DNA of 64,000 bases from Agriotes lineatus (GCA_940337035.1 CALNHX010002655.1:108015-172014); one strand, 5' to 3'. Shown: positions 45,199-55,527, numbered from the stretch's first letter. The notes: generated from the letters alone by a model not told the origin. Made by a program: numbers and translations.

Positions 45199-47269
45199 TG
45201 TTGGGTGTTAATGATCTGCACCTCCGTTGCATCATTTCTTTCCTTGTCTGGCATATCTTTTCCAAGCCTTCTCCTTGTGAACTCTTGTCTTTGCTTTGAG
45301 AGCTCTTGCTTGAAAGCGGCACATCTTCCACTCCCGACTCTGTGTTTGCGCCGCTCACATAGGGGGCAGCTATCTTCCTCTTTGCAGTCTCTGGCCAAGT
45401 GATCCTTTTTATCACATCTGTAGCACGTCTGGGTGCGATCTGGTCCACTGCACGATCGGGCTTGATGGCCAAATCCCCAGCACTTATAGCATTGTGTTAC
45501 TTTGTATCTAGGTTCCATTGCTCATTGCACCAGTCCGACTCTTAATTTGTTCTGTTGTATAAGCCGTTCTGCTATATCTTTTGGGGCTACGACGGTCGTC
45601 GCCTGCATCTGTCTGTTGTTGGGTCGTAGGTCGCCTATGTGGAGTTGCGTTATTTTGCTTTCTCCGTCCCTTAGACTTTGTCTTACATCTTCTTTGGTTG
45701 TCGTGGCATCCATTCCCTTAATGTATACTGTTTCTTTGGTTTCTCGTTTGGCGCCTAATTGTCTGGCTTTGATTCCTTGTATACTGCTCGTTATTGTTTC
45801 CGTAAATTTTTGGTTCGCTTCTCCATCTTTGTTTGTTACTATCAAGATTTTCCTTTCTTTGGTGCTGCGTATTTTTTGTATATTGTCGCAGTTTTTGTCT
45901 CTTAGTACTCCTTTTAATTCTTCTAGTGCTTAGCCATAGTTCTTTTCAGTGCCCTCTAGTACTATTGCCTGTGTTTTATATGTTCTGTGGTTTGGTTTAT
46001 CGTCTATGGTCTTGTTCTTGGTGTTTTTTTCATGTTTCCCTTTTCCGGTGTGAAGATGTCTATGGATATTCCGGTGTCTTGGAAGATTGTCTGGATCATT
46101 TTCCGCATTTCGTCTATAGCTAGTGTTGTTATTTGATGCATTGCTATGTGCTGGATTTCCATGTTGCCGCTTTCTGTTTTGAGTCTTAGCAGTTGTTCCC
46201 AGATCTCGCTTCCTGTTTTGATTCCCTCCATTCTGGCCACCCTTCTTGTTTTTTGGTGCCCTGCCTTGATCTGTTTTGACTCTTGTAGTATGTTCTAAGA
46301 TCTCTAATTGGTTTGTACACTCGATGAGCTCCGGGTAGCGATCTCTGTACATTTTCTGTATACTCTTCTCCATTTTGGGGTCGTTTGGTTCTACCAGAAC
46401 AACTTTCATTACCTCGTCTCCTGCATCGAGTGGATTACCGGTGATTATTCTTGCATTCTCAAAGACGGCTTCGGGCCACTGGAAGCTTCCATCTGCTTCA
46501 ATAACTTTAAATTCATCATAGGTGACCCTATTTCCCGTAGGTCTCCTTTTTTAACTTTTTTTCTGTTTATCTTCCAGGTTCTCTCTATTTGCGTTCCCAC
46601 CTCTGCAGTGCTTATGTCTTCGCCTAGTGTGGTTTGTGTTCCTACTGTAGTGTTCTCAGTTTTTCTAGTACTGTCACACGCTACTTCTTCAGTATCCCTG
46701 CTGTTATTAAGAGCTTCTTTCAGCCATTCTTGTATTTCTCCTGCCATGAGCCTGTCTATATTGTACGTTAGGTTTTCCGTTGCCTCTCTAATTTCTCTCT
46801 TTACATTGTAGGTGTTCTTTTTTACAATTTTTTCCATTATGTTTATGTGGCCTCGCATTTGGTCAAGGATGACCCAGAATTTCTTTTCCTTCCTTTTCCA
46901 TTCCACATTTCTCTCCTTTTGCTCTTCCGGGGTTCCTATTCTTTTCCGTTTTGATTTCTGCGTTTCTTTTTCCTCCTGCAGTTTGGTTCCTGTGTACGCT
47001 ACTGGTGTTGTTATTGTATATTCTAGGTCTGTGCCGCCTAGGCCCCCATTGTTTGCTTGTCTAGTGTTTTGTGCACCTATATCAGATGGAGTACTCGGTA
47101 GTGAACTTTGCTGTGAAGTATGGTCCTCTACCATTGTCTCAGGAGGTGACCGAGTGGTTGTGGTACTTCTGGAGAAAGCATATGCTTCCTCGGGTCCTGT
47201 ACGAGGTGTTCCGCCTTCTTCACTGTATGCCGTCCAGGTGATCCTCAATTTTTCATCTCTCCCACTCAT
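45186..47269 (-). pseudogene. R1-type LINE ORF1 (gag-like), frameshifted
   Basis: The minus-strand ATG at 47269 starts MSGRDEKLRITWTAYSEEGG. The coding signal runs to about 46330 (PNDPKMEKSIQKMYRDRYPE), shifts frame near 46240 (MIQTIFQDTGISIDIF) and again near 45940. At 45518-45190 it reaches three zinc knuckles: CYKCWGFGHQARSC, CYRCDKKDHLARDC and CPLCERRKHRVGSGRC. This RNA-binding protein is typical of R1/I LINEs. The end slightly overlaps the start of ORF2. Confidence 0.85.
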
Positions 47270-47883
47270 TGTATTTGTATGCCTGTTTCCTTTTCCTTTA
47301 CCAGTTTTATGGGATAGCCAATCCCAGAAATCGTTCTTATACGCAAAAGCCAATTGCTGTATAAGACTTGCTACTAAAAAATTATTTTGCACGTTGTAAT
47401 AACCTCACAGCCGGGTCCCGCGCGGGTGTGAGGCCGAGCGTCCATGGAGATTCCTCCTTCATCCAGAAGGGGGACCCTGCTCTTGCATTGTCCAAGCTTC
47501 GGGGTGGCTGGTCCCTACGACCCCGTACCCCATCCTAGGATGGCACGGCCACGGGTACGCTTCAATATGATGCTCTAGCGAAGGATCCTCCCAGATTCCA
47601 AAGTTCCTTCGTCTCGCCCGGTAGATTGCCCATCTTAAAAGCGTAGCTCGTCAATAAAAGTCGGTCCGGGTTTCACCGCCTGCCCCACTGCTCGGCGTTG
47701 GCGTCCCGGGTAGCATCCGGTCGTGGCCTTGGTCTGTTTCCGGTATACTTCCGTGGCGACTATGCCTCGGCGTTGCCGGTCCGAGTATCCACCGGTCCTG
47801 GCCCGAGGGGCTGGTGTCCGGATGGACCTCGCGCCGGATTGTTGTTTTGTCGGAAGTGGTTTTTTATCGAGGTTTCCTCCATA

Positions 47884-48559
47884 CACAAGGTGGCGCAAAA
47901 AGAAAGCATGGATTTGAAAAGAGTGTCACTTTCTCAATTTTCCATATAAAACAAATGTATTACCGCAAAAATAATCTGTAATATATCTAGTTTTTATTGG
48001 TATACAAGATTTAATTATGAAAGATTATGTCAGGAAGATGACGTCCATTTTGCTGGACACACATATGGAGCCTCTTCTCAAGTTCAGCGTTACTCTCATC
48101 AACATTTCTTGGGGCACAGCTGCGGTTTCTTTACGAATGGCAAGTTTTAATTCGTCTGGTGTAAGAGGTTTTCGAACATAGACTTTCGATTTGAGGTAAC
48201 CCCACAAAAATAAGTCCCACGCCGATACGTGATTGGAAAACATTTATCGGAGAACTTTTATCGTGGTTCTTGCTGTATGGGCTGTGGGCCTATCTTGTTA
48301 AAACCATATTTTTTCTATTGGAGTATTGTGGATTGCCCCACGAACCGGCACGGAAAAGACGTTGAACGGAATTACAGAATCGTTATTTCTAAAAAAAACT
48401 GTTCAACGGCAAAAGTATGGTGTTCCACGTTCCATCGCTCCACGGCTACTGAAACTAGACTTTCTGAACCACATGGCAGGCGGAGTTGGACAGCCGCCAA
48501 CCTCTCTTTTCCGAAGTGCTACGCATTCCAAAAACATGTGTTCTTTTTGCGCTACCTTG
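47884..48559 (-). mobile_element. deleted mariner-like element hit by the R1-type LINE
   Basis: Ends CACAAGGTGGCGCAAAAAG and, inverted, CAAGGTAGCGCAAAAAG, with TA at 47882-47883 and 48560-48561. Minus strand: an N-terminal piece (about 48450-48370, with AVEQFF and RNNDSVI) and a C-terminal piece (48243-48025, with FLWGYLKSKVYVRKPLTPDE and LKLAIRKE). The catalytic centre is deleted. The R1-type LINE used its left terminus as target. Confidence 0.85.
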
Positions 48560-48636
48560 TACAAGTGGGGTCACAATTTAGAAAATACGCTAACTAGCCG
48601 TACGTTCGTACCAAACTAAAAATGTCCTGACAAGCT

Positions 48637-49560
48637 CCATAAACTACTATCACGTCCATCTATTCATCGTAAGTGTAATTCACCATTTTATACGAACTAA
48701 TAACTTCATAACAACCAGTAATAACAAATCTTAAATTTGATGTGTTAAAATTTACCGACATGTCAATTTCACACTTTCTTAAATTTCAACGGCAACTTGC
48801 CTATTATTTTTTTATTATTGAGCAGTTCTCAGTAGTTGCTACAAAAATTATTAAGCCTTAAAAGGAAAAATTAAAAAACCGCAATTTCTATTTTACACTT
48901 ATTTTAAATAATTTTTTAGCTAAATGTGATTCAGTTAACTCAAATATCCCCAATTTAATTTTAAAATAAAACTACTTATGTAACTAAGCTTTAACTTGTT
49001 GTAACTTTTTGTTATTAAGATTTTCTAAAAATTTTACTAATAAAAAATTGTTACGATTCATTTGCGCCGCCTTCCAATTTCGCGTTTTGTAGTATTCATT
49101 CCACATGAATACGCATCTCCTCGCGCGAATGTTTGTGAATACGCCATTTCTATTTCCCGCGTTACGTCATGCCTCCGTTCTTGGCCTCGCCTAGATACGT
49201 TTTAGGAACTGGAAATTGTTTCGAGGCGCTTTCCTTTCCAATCTCGCTTGCGAACCGACAACATGACGAGGTAGCAGTAAGGAGTTCGGAGGATTAATTT
49301 TGGGCTGCCGTTAGTTTTGATGGTGTTTATGTGATTCCACTTTCTTGGAGTGGATTTACCTATTCCCTGAATTTCGATAGTAGTAGAGATGGACGGGTTC
49401 TGGACCACATCATGTCATTTCTGGACCACTTTGTGGCTGACGCAATATTGCTCAATCTCAAGCGCGCCAAACCAAATGTCAAAGGTCATCGGTGTCGGCC
49501 AGTCACCAAAAATCTATCTGTCTCTCTTTAACACATAGGGTTCTACAAAAAAACCATCTT
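48637..49560. other. AT-rich flank of the mariner-like element, no gene
   Basis: The first about 25 bp carry the mariner-like start (minus strand MDVIVVYGA). Beyond it I see no gene. The expected second terminus (CACCCTGTA) does not appear before 49.1 kb. 49060-49560 is less AT-rich and ends in TCTCTCTCT tracts. Confidence 0.5.
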
Positions 49561-49574
49561 TCTCTCTCTAACTC

Positions 49575-50290
49575 AAGCGAGCCCGGGGGGCAGAGCCCCA
49601 GCCGCCATATTGTGGGGCCCCCTTGAGCAAGTTAGGGGGCGGAGGAAGGTTCAAGGTCACATCAACCCCGTGGGGCAGAGCCCCAGCCGTCGGGCCCGCA
49701 TGCTCAAGTTAGGGGGGGGGGGAAAGATTTACATCAGATTTTTTTGTATATTTAAATAGAATAACAAGTATTGGGCATTTTTAATAAAATACAAATTTAA
49801 GGCTAATTTGTCCTTTGTCATTCAACCCCATGGGGCGGGGTGGTGGGGGGAAGGGGGAAAGGTGGTTTGCTACGGGTTCACATCGCGCGGGGCAGAGCCC
49901 TAGCCGCCGGGGCCCCCATGTTCAAGTATATATTTTCGGGTAAATTTTTATATTAAAAATGTAAGATATTGCGTAACATGTTCCGGGTATTGCGCAACAT
50001 CAACCCCGGGGGCAGAGCCCCAGCCGCCATATTGTGGGGCCCGCATGCTCAGCACCAACCCCGAGGGGCAAAGATCTAGTCGCCGGACCCCCATGTTCAA
50101 GTTAGGCAGCGGCCATATTGTAGAGCCCCCTTGAGCCGCCGGACCCTCATGTTCAAGTATATATTTTCGGGTAAGATATTGCGTAACATGTTCTGGGTAT
50201 TGCACAACATCAACCCCAGGGGGGCAAAGCCCTAGCCGCCGGACCACCATGTTTAAGTTAGGGGTAAGGGGGGGGGGGGTGATGCCCAAC
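49575..50290. repeat. GC-rich degenerate repeat field with GGGGCAGAGCCCC hairpin units
   Basis: About six units of the type CCCC(G)NGGGGCAGAGCCC(C/T)AGCCG, each followed by GCCATATTGTGGGGCCC or GGNCCCCCATG and by CTCAAGTTAG, at about 49580, 49665, 49888, 50005, 50060 and 50215. GTAAGATATTGCGTAACATG and ATTGCNCAACATCAACCCC also recur between them. No gene. Confidence 0.75.
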
Positions 50291-50299
50291 GTCACATCA

Positions 50300-51780
50300 G
50301 ATTTTAATAGTACTGGACATTTTTAGGTTCAACGTCGCATCAGAGTTTTGTATATTTATAATAAAATGCAAATATAAGGCTAATCTATTCCTTAATGTAA
50401 AAAATAGCGCTGTCAAATTTTGATGTACGTGGGAACCGGAAGTGAAACTGCAAGGTGTCATCTTCATTATCTTGTCATCGTGGAAACCGCGTAAAAAGTC
50501 ACTAGATGTGAATAACATCCCCTAAACCTGAAAAATCGCACATCAGTGTTTTGGGACCCCATGCGCAAGTTAGAAGGAAAGGCTCAAGGTCATCAGATTT
50601 TTATAGAACTAGGCATTTTTAATAAAATGCAAATTTAAGGCCCTTTATCTCGCTGTGCGGAGGAAAGATCATCTTTTGTATATTTCATACTTGCACAGGC
50701 GAAAGTATGAATTTCAAGTTCACTGCCATTCCAGTCCAATCGGCTATTTTTTAGTTTAGTTTGTTATTGTTGTTTTGCCTACATACGCTTAGTAAAATTT
50801 GTAATTAAGTTTAAAAATGGTGACTCTTCCTTATGCGTGTAAGCCACATATTTTAAGGTATTAACATTAAAACCAAATCTAATTTCATTTATATTCAATG
50901 TCACGCATGAACCGGTTGATGCAATTAGCGTTTATACTTGCACGGGCGTAAGTATCACTGCCATTCCGGTCCATACTAACATAAGTGGAACAAGTTTGTT
51001 CGCAAATAAGGTTTTTCACCCATATACGTAGCAATCAAGTAAACGTTTTCAGCTGTAAGCCGGCTATTTTTTAATTTAGTTTGTAATCACTGCGCCTTTA
51101 TACGCTTAGCAATAATTTAGGTAGGTTTAAGTGTTAAATTTCATTCTGGCTTATGTAATTAACTGAATGCCAGATGCGAATGGCATTAAAAGTCAGCTCT
51201 GTTTTACTAACAACATTCTTGAACTTGCAGCGCTAAATGGCTTTTCAATAAATTAGCTGTTTTATATTCGCAAATGGAATAAGGTTTTTCACTTGTATAT
51301 GGCCTTATATTCGCCTATATGTGCCAATAAATTAGCTTTATTTGTTTTTCACGAGCTAGCGCACAATTTGTAAACGTTCTTAACGATTTATGTATATATA
51401 GGAAATCCGCTTTTAAAATAGTGAATGCGAATTTACTTACTACTTACTAACAAGGATACCTTTTACTCGCGCAACCGTTTATTTAGATTTTTATTATTTA
51501 TAGGTTAACTATTTCATCAGCTACGTTTACTTAATTAATTCCTTTTACTTAGATTTTTAACATTTTTAGGCCGCTAGTTGTATGTTTAATATTCGCAAAT
51601 GAAACATGAATAAGGATTTTCACCTGTATGTGCCTTACTCTATCTCTTTTTTCTACCTCTTTTTATTCGCCTGTACATGTTGCATTATACTCTTAAATAG
51701 AACACATATTTTAATACATGCAAATTAATTGAAAGGCATTTATTCGCAATATTAGCGCCTGTTCATAATTAGAAATGTGT
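50300..51780. repeat. AT-rich field of diverged repeats; its 51291-51434 part belongs to the inverted duplication
   Basis: Units recur in diverged form: CGGCTATTTTTTA(A/G)TTTAGT (50743, 51061), ACTTGCAC(A/G)GGCG(A/T)AAGTAT (50690, 50936), and TTCGCAAATNNAATAAGG(T/A)TTTTCAC (51000, 51267, 51593). 51291-51434 reappears inverted at 61562-61701. No coding content recognised. Confidence 0.65.
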
Positions 51781-51879
51781 TTCCTTGTTTGCGGAGTAGA
51801 TTTTTTTATAAATTTAAATTAATCTAGAGAAATCCAATTGCTTATTGAAAACTGGTATTAAAAATTGCATGCAGGCCAC

Positions 51880-52475
51880 AAGATTAGTATAAAAGCAAAC
51901 GCCAACTCTGCTTCCTTAGTCTGTTAACAGTTCCAAAACAGAAATACAGTTGAAATATTGTTCTTTATACTTAATAATGGAGCGCAATTCGTTTAAGCCG
52001 TGTACATTTAGTTGCGCTATTTTCCGGGCTATACTGACGGTTGAATATATTGATATATTAAATGAAATTCACGCAGATTTACCGGCAAACCAAATATATG
52101 ACATAATTTTAGAAGAACTAAAGAATATTCGCGAACTATATATCAAAGTAAACAAACAAATTCGAAACGAGTTGGAAAGATCATATTATATATTGCGGCA
52201 CTTGAGGGAAACCAGGTTAAAGTAAGTATGTTTTTCAACACAAGTGATCTGTCGAAAAAACATATTTAAGTGATAAGATTGTTTATAATTTATTATATTA
52301 CAGCTAAAAGAAGTTTTACCGAAGTGGAGGGCGGCAAAGACCCGTTTTCAAAAATATGTAAGTGTTACAACCATTTTCAGCTTAAAATTAATATTTGTTT
52401 TCTCTATACTTTGCAGTTAGAAAAAAATATACGTTTAACCCTTCTAACATTCCAAAGTACAATTTTTTAATAAAG
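51880..52475 (+). CDS. small gene candidate with TATA box, ORF of 82 codons, possible introns
   Basis: TATAAAAG at about 51888 is followed by ATG at 51977 (MERNSFKPCTFSC) and a frame to 52225 rich in I, E and R (AIFRAILTVEYIDILNEIHA, ELYIKVNKQIRNELERSYYI). It looks helical. The stop overlaps a strong donor (AAAGTAAGTATG at 52218). Acceptor-like TATATTACAG (52302) and TACTTTGCAG (52416), a donor ATGTAAGTG and AATAAA at 52470 suggest a spliced transcript, but joining at the best sites gives an early stop. I do not recognise the protein. It lies in the segment absent from the right arm. Confidence 0.5.
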
Positions 52476-52745
52476 GAGAGTGGCAGCTAACAACAAATAT
52501 TCAGAAAATAATTCTACGTGATGATATATTTTGACATTCTAAGTGTCTTCTTCAGTTAAAAAATACATGTGTGAGGCTATATTTCTTTAAGTTATTAAAA
52601 AGTTTGTAGTTGTGAATTTATAAATACTAGTAGTTGGCATTGATTATTAACATATTCCAAGTACATTGAAAACTTCTAAAAAGAACAATATTTGAAATGC
52701 ATTTCTATTTTTAAACTGTTAACAGACTCGAAGCATTAGCCGGCT

Positions 52746-52976
52746 TTATAATAATAAAGTTGATAAATTCGTGGTGGATTGGGTTTTTGTCCTTGCCTCT
52801 TCAACACCTGTTAAATACAATGTTTGAAGATGTACCTGATGTTTAGTGGAAAAAATTTCCGAATTTGCAGTTTCTTTTATAAATTCAGCACAAAACACCG
52901 TATTAACTTTAATTACACTATTATTTTTAAGGACATTTTCAATTTTTCTTTTAAACAATACGCGGCTAATCTTCTA
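52746..52976 (-). pseudogene. fragment resembling the N-terminal module of a mobile-element or viral DNA polymerase-associated protein
   Basis: Minus strand: ISRVLFKRKIENVLKNNSVI, KVNTVFCAEFIKETANSE and FSTKHQVHLQTLYL. I recall a recurrent insect pattern (FIKVNTVL.A.F ... K.FNTKN) in uncharacterised proteins, some associated with Maverick-type DNA polymerase genes. Here it has no extension: a frame change at about 52976 separates it from a short ATG-initiated peptide at 52989 and it ends with TAA. It is in the left flank only. The family assignment is from memory and weak. Confidence 0.4.
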
Positions 52977-53127
52977 GAAATTCTTCCATTTTTTATGGGC
53001 TAAATTTATTATAACACCTGTTTCAAGTCGACACTCGAATGCACTCTCCACGTTTTTCCAATTTACTAGACCATTTAATTTGGAATTTCTGCCGCTAGAT
53101 GTCTCAGCTCCAGTTTTTGTAATTGAG

Positions 53128-53325
53128 TTAAAGAGCACCTGATACCAAATGTCCTACTGCCGTTTCAACATGTTTGTAAACTCCAATGGGCTTGCAGCTT
53201 TTTAATAATTTTGTTAATAGCCGAATATTATTTTCATTTATTGTCAACGATTCTAAAATTTTATCACGTGCCGAGGGTAAGTTTTTAAAGGTTTTATAAC
53301 ATTTATAGATGGTTTCTACAGCCAT
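53128..53325 (-). CDS. small ORF (65 codons) of unknown function, conserved in both arms
   Basis: Minus-strand ATG at 53325: MAVETIYKCYKTFKNLPSAR, then DKILESLTINENNIRLLTKL, ending VGHLVSGAL and TAA. It is predicted helical, basic and without a signal peptide. The mirror copy (61318-61515) differs by one visible residue (Y/H in IGVYKH). It diverges from the MMP, with about 290 bp between the starts, which begin with a copy of the shared intergenic module. No family recognised. It could be the last exon of a longer gene. Confidence 0.5.
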   Translation of the reverse strand: MAVETIYKCYKTFKNLPSARDKILESLTINENNIRLLTKLLKSCKPIGVYKHVETAVGHLVSGAL

Positions 53326-53612
53326 ACTACTAACTCGCAATAAGAATTGTTATGTTTAGGTCTTAGATTAGTGTATTACTAACAATGTAAATTTGTGAAA
53401 ATAAATATATGGAAAGAAGCGGATTTTGTATAATACTTAGTTAAGTCTCCTACCTGATGAAGGACCTCGGGTTAGGCAACCAGCTGACCGAGGTAAAATA
53501 AATAGAAAGGTGAAAGAAGAGTTCTAAGACAGTATTTAATGTTGATACCATTAAACAAATATATTAGTGTGTAACAACATTCTGTGCGACGTGTATCTAT
53601 TAAACACGTAAA

Positions 53613-55229
53613 ATGTATCAAATGTTTGTTTAATTGTTAGTAGTAGGATATGCAGTTGTCAGTCAACAGAACTGTAACGAAACAGGTGAAGTTATCAAAT
53701 ACCTACAGAGTTTTGGGTTTTTGGAATCTAGCAACAACGAAAGTGAACATGGTTTAACATCAACAAAATTAATTGAAAATTCTGATGCTTTCACATCTGC
53801 ATTAAACACATTTCAAGCCCGCTACGATTTACCAATATCAAATACTATTAATACGGAAACTTTGAATTTAATGAAGCAGCCTAGATGTGGTGTTAAAGAT
53901 ATAATAGAGTTATTTCAAGTGCATAAGTCAAAGTGGAATGCACATGTTATAACGTGGAATTTTCAGCCGACTACCGCCGAACTACTTCATGTGGCCAATA
54001 GGGCTTTCAGCATATGGTCGCAATATACAAACCTAGAATTTCAGTTTACGTACAATAGAACCGCTATGATAGCAATCTCTATGAGAGATAAGTATCACAC
54101 ACATACAACAGTTGATAAAGTGTGCGGGTTTGACTTTGAGGATGGCATACTAGGTCACTCTTACTTTCCAGGGCCCGAACAGAAACCAGTTGAAGTGCAT
54201 ATTAATACGCCGGTTAATTGGTATACCCGAGTGGATGGTATTGTACCTGAAGGTCAAACAAGTCTTCTTTCAATCTTAACTCATGAAATAGGACATGCTT
54301 TAGGCATGCGTCATTCGGCTGTGAAAAAGTCTATCATGTATTCGTATTATTGGGCACCAAGCAACTTGTCAAACATTGGCCTCTCTCAAGATGATATACT
54401 GGAGATTCAAAGTGTATATGAAAAAAAACCGAAGAGTCAAACTATTATTACTGCGCGTTCTACAAGCACAACTGTTCGAGCGAATATTACGGCGCGTCCG
54501 ACTACTACTACTACTACTAAACGTCAGCAAGACAAGCTAGAAAAACAGACAGAAAGGAAACCGGATCTATGCGCTTTAACTAAAACAGTAGATAAATTTC
54601 TAATAGTTAATCAAAAATTCTATATATTCCATGGAAAGTATGTATGGATGATAAATTTAGGCGAAAAGACGTATAACAAACTGCTTTTGTTCACTGACTG
54701 GTTAACGTTTTTACCTAAAAATTTTACAGAAATCTACGCAGTATATGAGCGGCCTAATGGGCAAATAGTGTTTTTCATAGACAAATATATTTATGCGATG
54801 GAATTTCCTTCGATGCAACTTGTACATGGTTATCCGAAACTAAACACAGTTCTAGGCCAACGTAATATAATTGAGATAAACGGCGTACTTAATACGTACT
54901 CTGGTCGGACGTACATCTTTTATGAGCCGAACCTTTACATGGAAGTGAACGAATGTAGTTTTAAATACTCAAAACTTGGTACGACTAACAAAGATTTTCC
55001 AGGGGTACCCATTGACTTTAAATCTGTTTTTCGATATACGAACGGGCACATATATTTCTTTAATAAAAAGAATTTTTATGAATACAACGAATTTTCAGGT
55101 ACACTAGTTCAAGCCGGTAAAAAGAATCTCGATATTTTTAGTTTGAATTGTCCGCACGAAAGAATTTTACAGCAATTATATAATCTAGTAACAAATCTAA
55201 TGGCATTGGAAAACGTAGGATCGCATTAG
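53613..55229 (+). CDS. matrix metalloproteinase (intact copy), intronless, start region broken by TAA
   Basis: Encodes a zinc endopeptidase of the MMP family, expected to be a secreted zymogen cutting extracellular matrix or other proteins. From codon TTG 53634: propeptide with cysteine switch PRCGVKD (residue about 83); catalytic domain with HEIGHALGMRHS (about 217) and the Met-turn IMYSYYW (about 235); a Thr-rich linker (about 275-300); and a four-blade hemopexin domain between C at about 313 and C at about 506. Insect MMP genes usually have introns; none here. ATG 53613 is in frame but TAA (53631) follows six codons later, cutting what would be a signal peptide (LLVVGYAVVS). An upstream exon with acceptor TTGTTAG would be an alternative. 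AATAAA at 55426. Confidence 0.88.
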
Positions 55230-55425
55230 CGTGCCTCGATTTACAAGATAATTAAGATGCAATTAAGAAGTTTAAACAGTTATCGGTACAATACCTATAG
55301 AAGGTTATTCGGGTACATACGATAAAAATCAGTTCTGCTACGATCCTTGACCGACCAGAAGATGAGGTGCGCATATGCATAAAAAGACGATTAGAAATAA
55401 GGTTAATTGTAGAGTGAAAATATAT

Positions 55426-55431
55426 AATAAA
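55426..55431 (+). terminator. poly-A signal of the left MMP gene
   Basis: AATAAA about 200 bp after the stop codon, mirrored at 59212-59217 for the right copy. Its position fits a normal 3' end. Confidence 0.6.
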
Positions 55432-55527
55432 GACATTTATGAAATATCTGTGTTTTATTTGTGCAAGAAAACCTATCTGTATATGGGTGCGATGATAGTT
55501 GATAGCCTCATACATATTCTCACCATG

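Larger units (their letters stand above)
42154..47878 (-). mobile_element. full-length R1-type LINE (5.7 kb), 12-bp target duplication
   Basis: Minus strand. The 12-bp CCATACACAAGG duplications lie at 42142-42153 and 47879-47890. A T run at 42154 is the poly-A tail. A GC-rich 5' UTR (47270-47878), ORF1 with three zinc knuckles, and ORF2 with endonuclease, RT and a C-terminal CCHC motif are all present. It inserted into the terminal repeat of a deleted mariner, not into 28S rDNA, so it is not a canonical R1. A few frame breaks are present in both ORFs. Confidence 0.92.
37748..48632 (+). repeat. second copy of the 1.8-kb LTR family, expanded by insertions
   Basis: It begins TGTTACAGG and ends TCCTGACA, with AGCT at 37744-37747 and 48633-48636. 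37748-38275 and 40915-42141 align, with divergence, to 2520-3010 and about 3090-4160 of the first copy (GCTTGGCTGTGCGGTA, CATGGAGA(A/T)TTTATCCTC). Insertions inside it: about 38.28-40.91 kb, a deleted mariner (47884-48559) and an R1-type LINE. Without them it would be about 1.8 kb, like the first copy. Confidence 0.75.
27900..48660 (-). mobile_element. one mariner-like element spread over about 20 kb by nested insertions
   Basis: The left terminus TACAGGGTGATTTATAACGG lies at 27900. The transposase (minus strand) occupies 28650-29075, then 37618-37747, then 48637-48660. The gaps are filled by a Jockey-type LINE (29077-37607, duplication TGACCCTTCT) and an LTR copy (37748-48632, duplication AGCT). 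The other terminus was not found up to 49.1 kb. Confidence 0.8.

Noticed and set aside
42377..47399. Many plus-strand ORFs rich in Leu, Ser and Phe
   Set aside because: Antisense shadows of the R1-type LINE ORFs.
49575..50290. CRISPR-like array
   Set aside because: Units are diverged, unevenly spaced and separated by related rather than unique sequence, in an animal genome.
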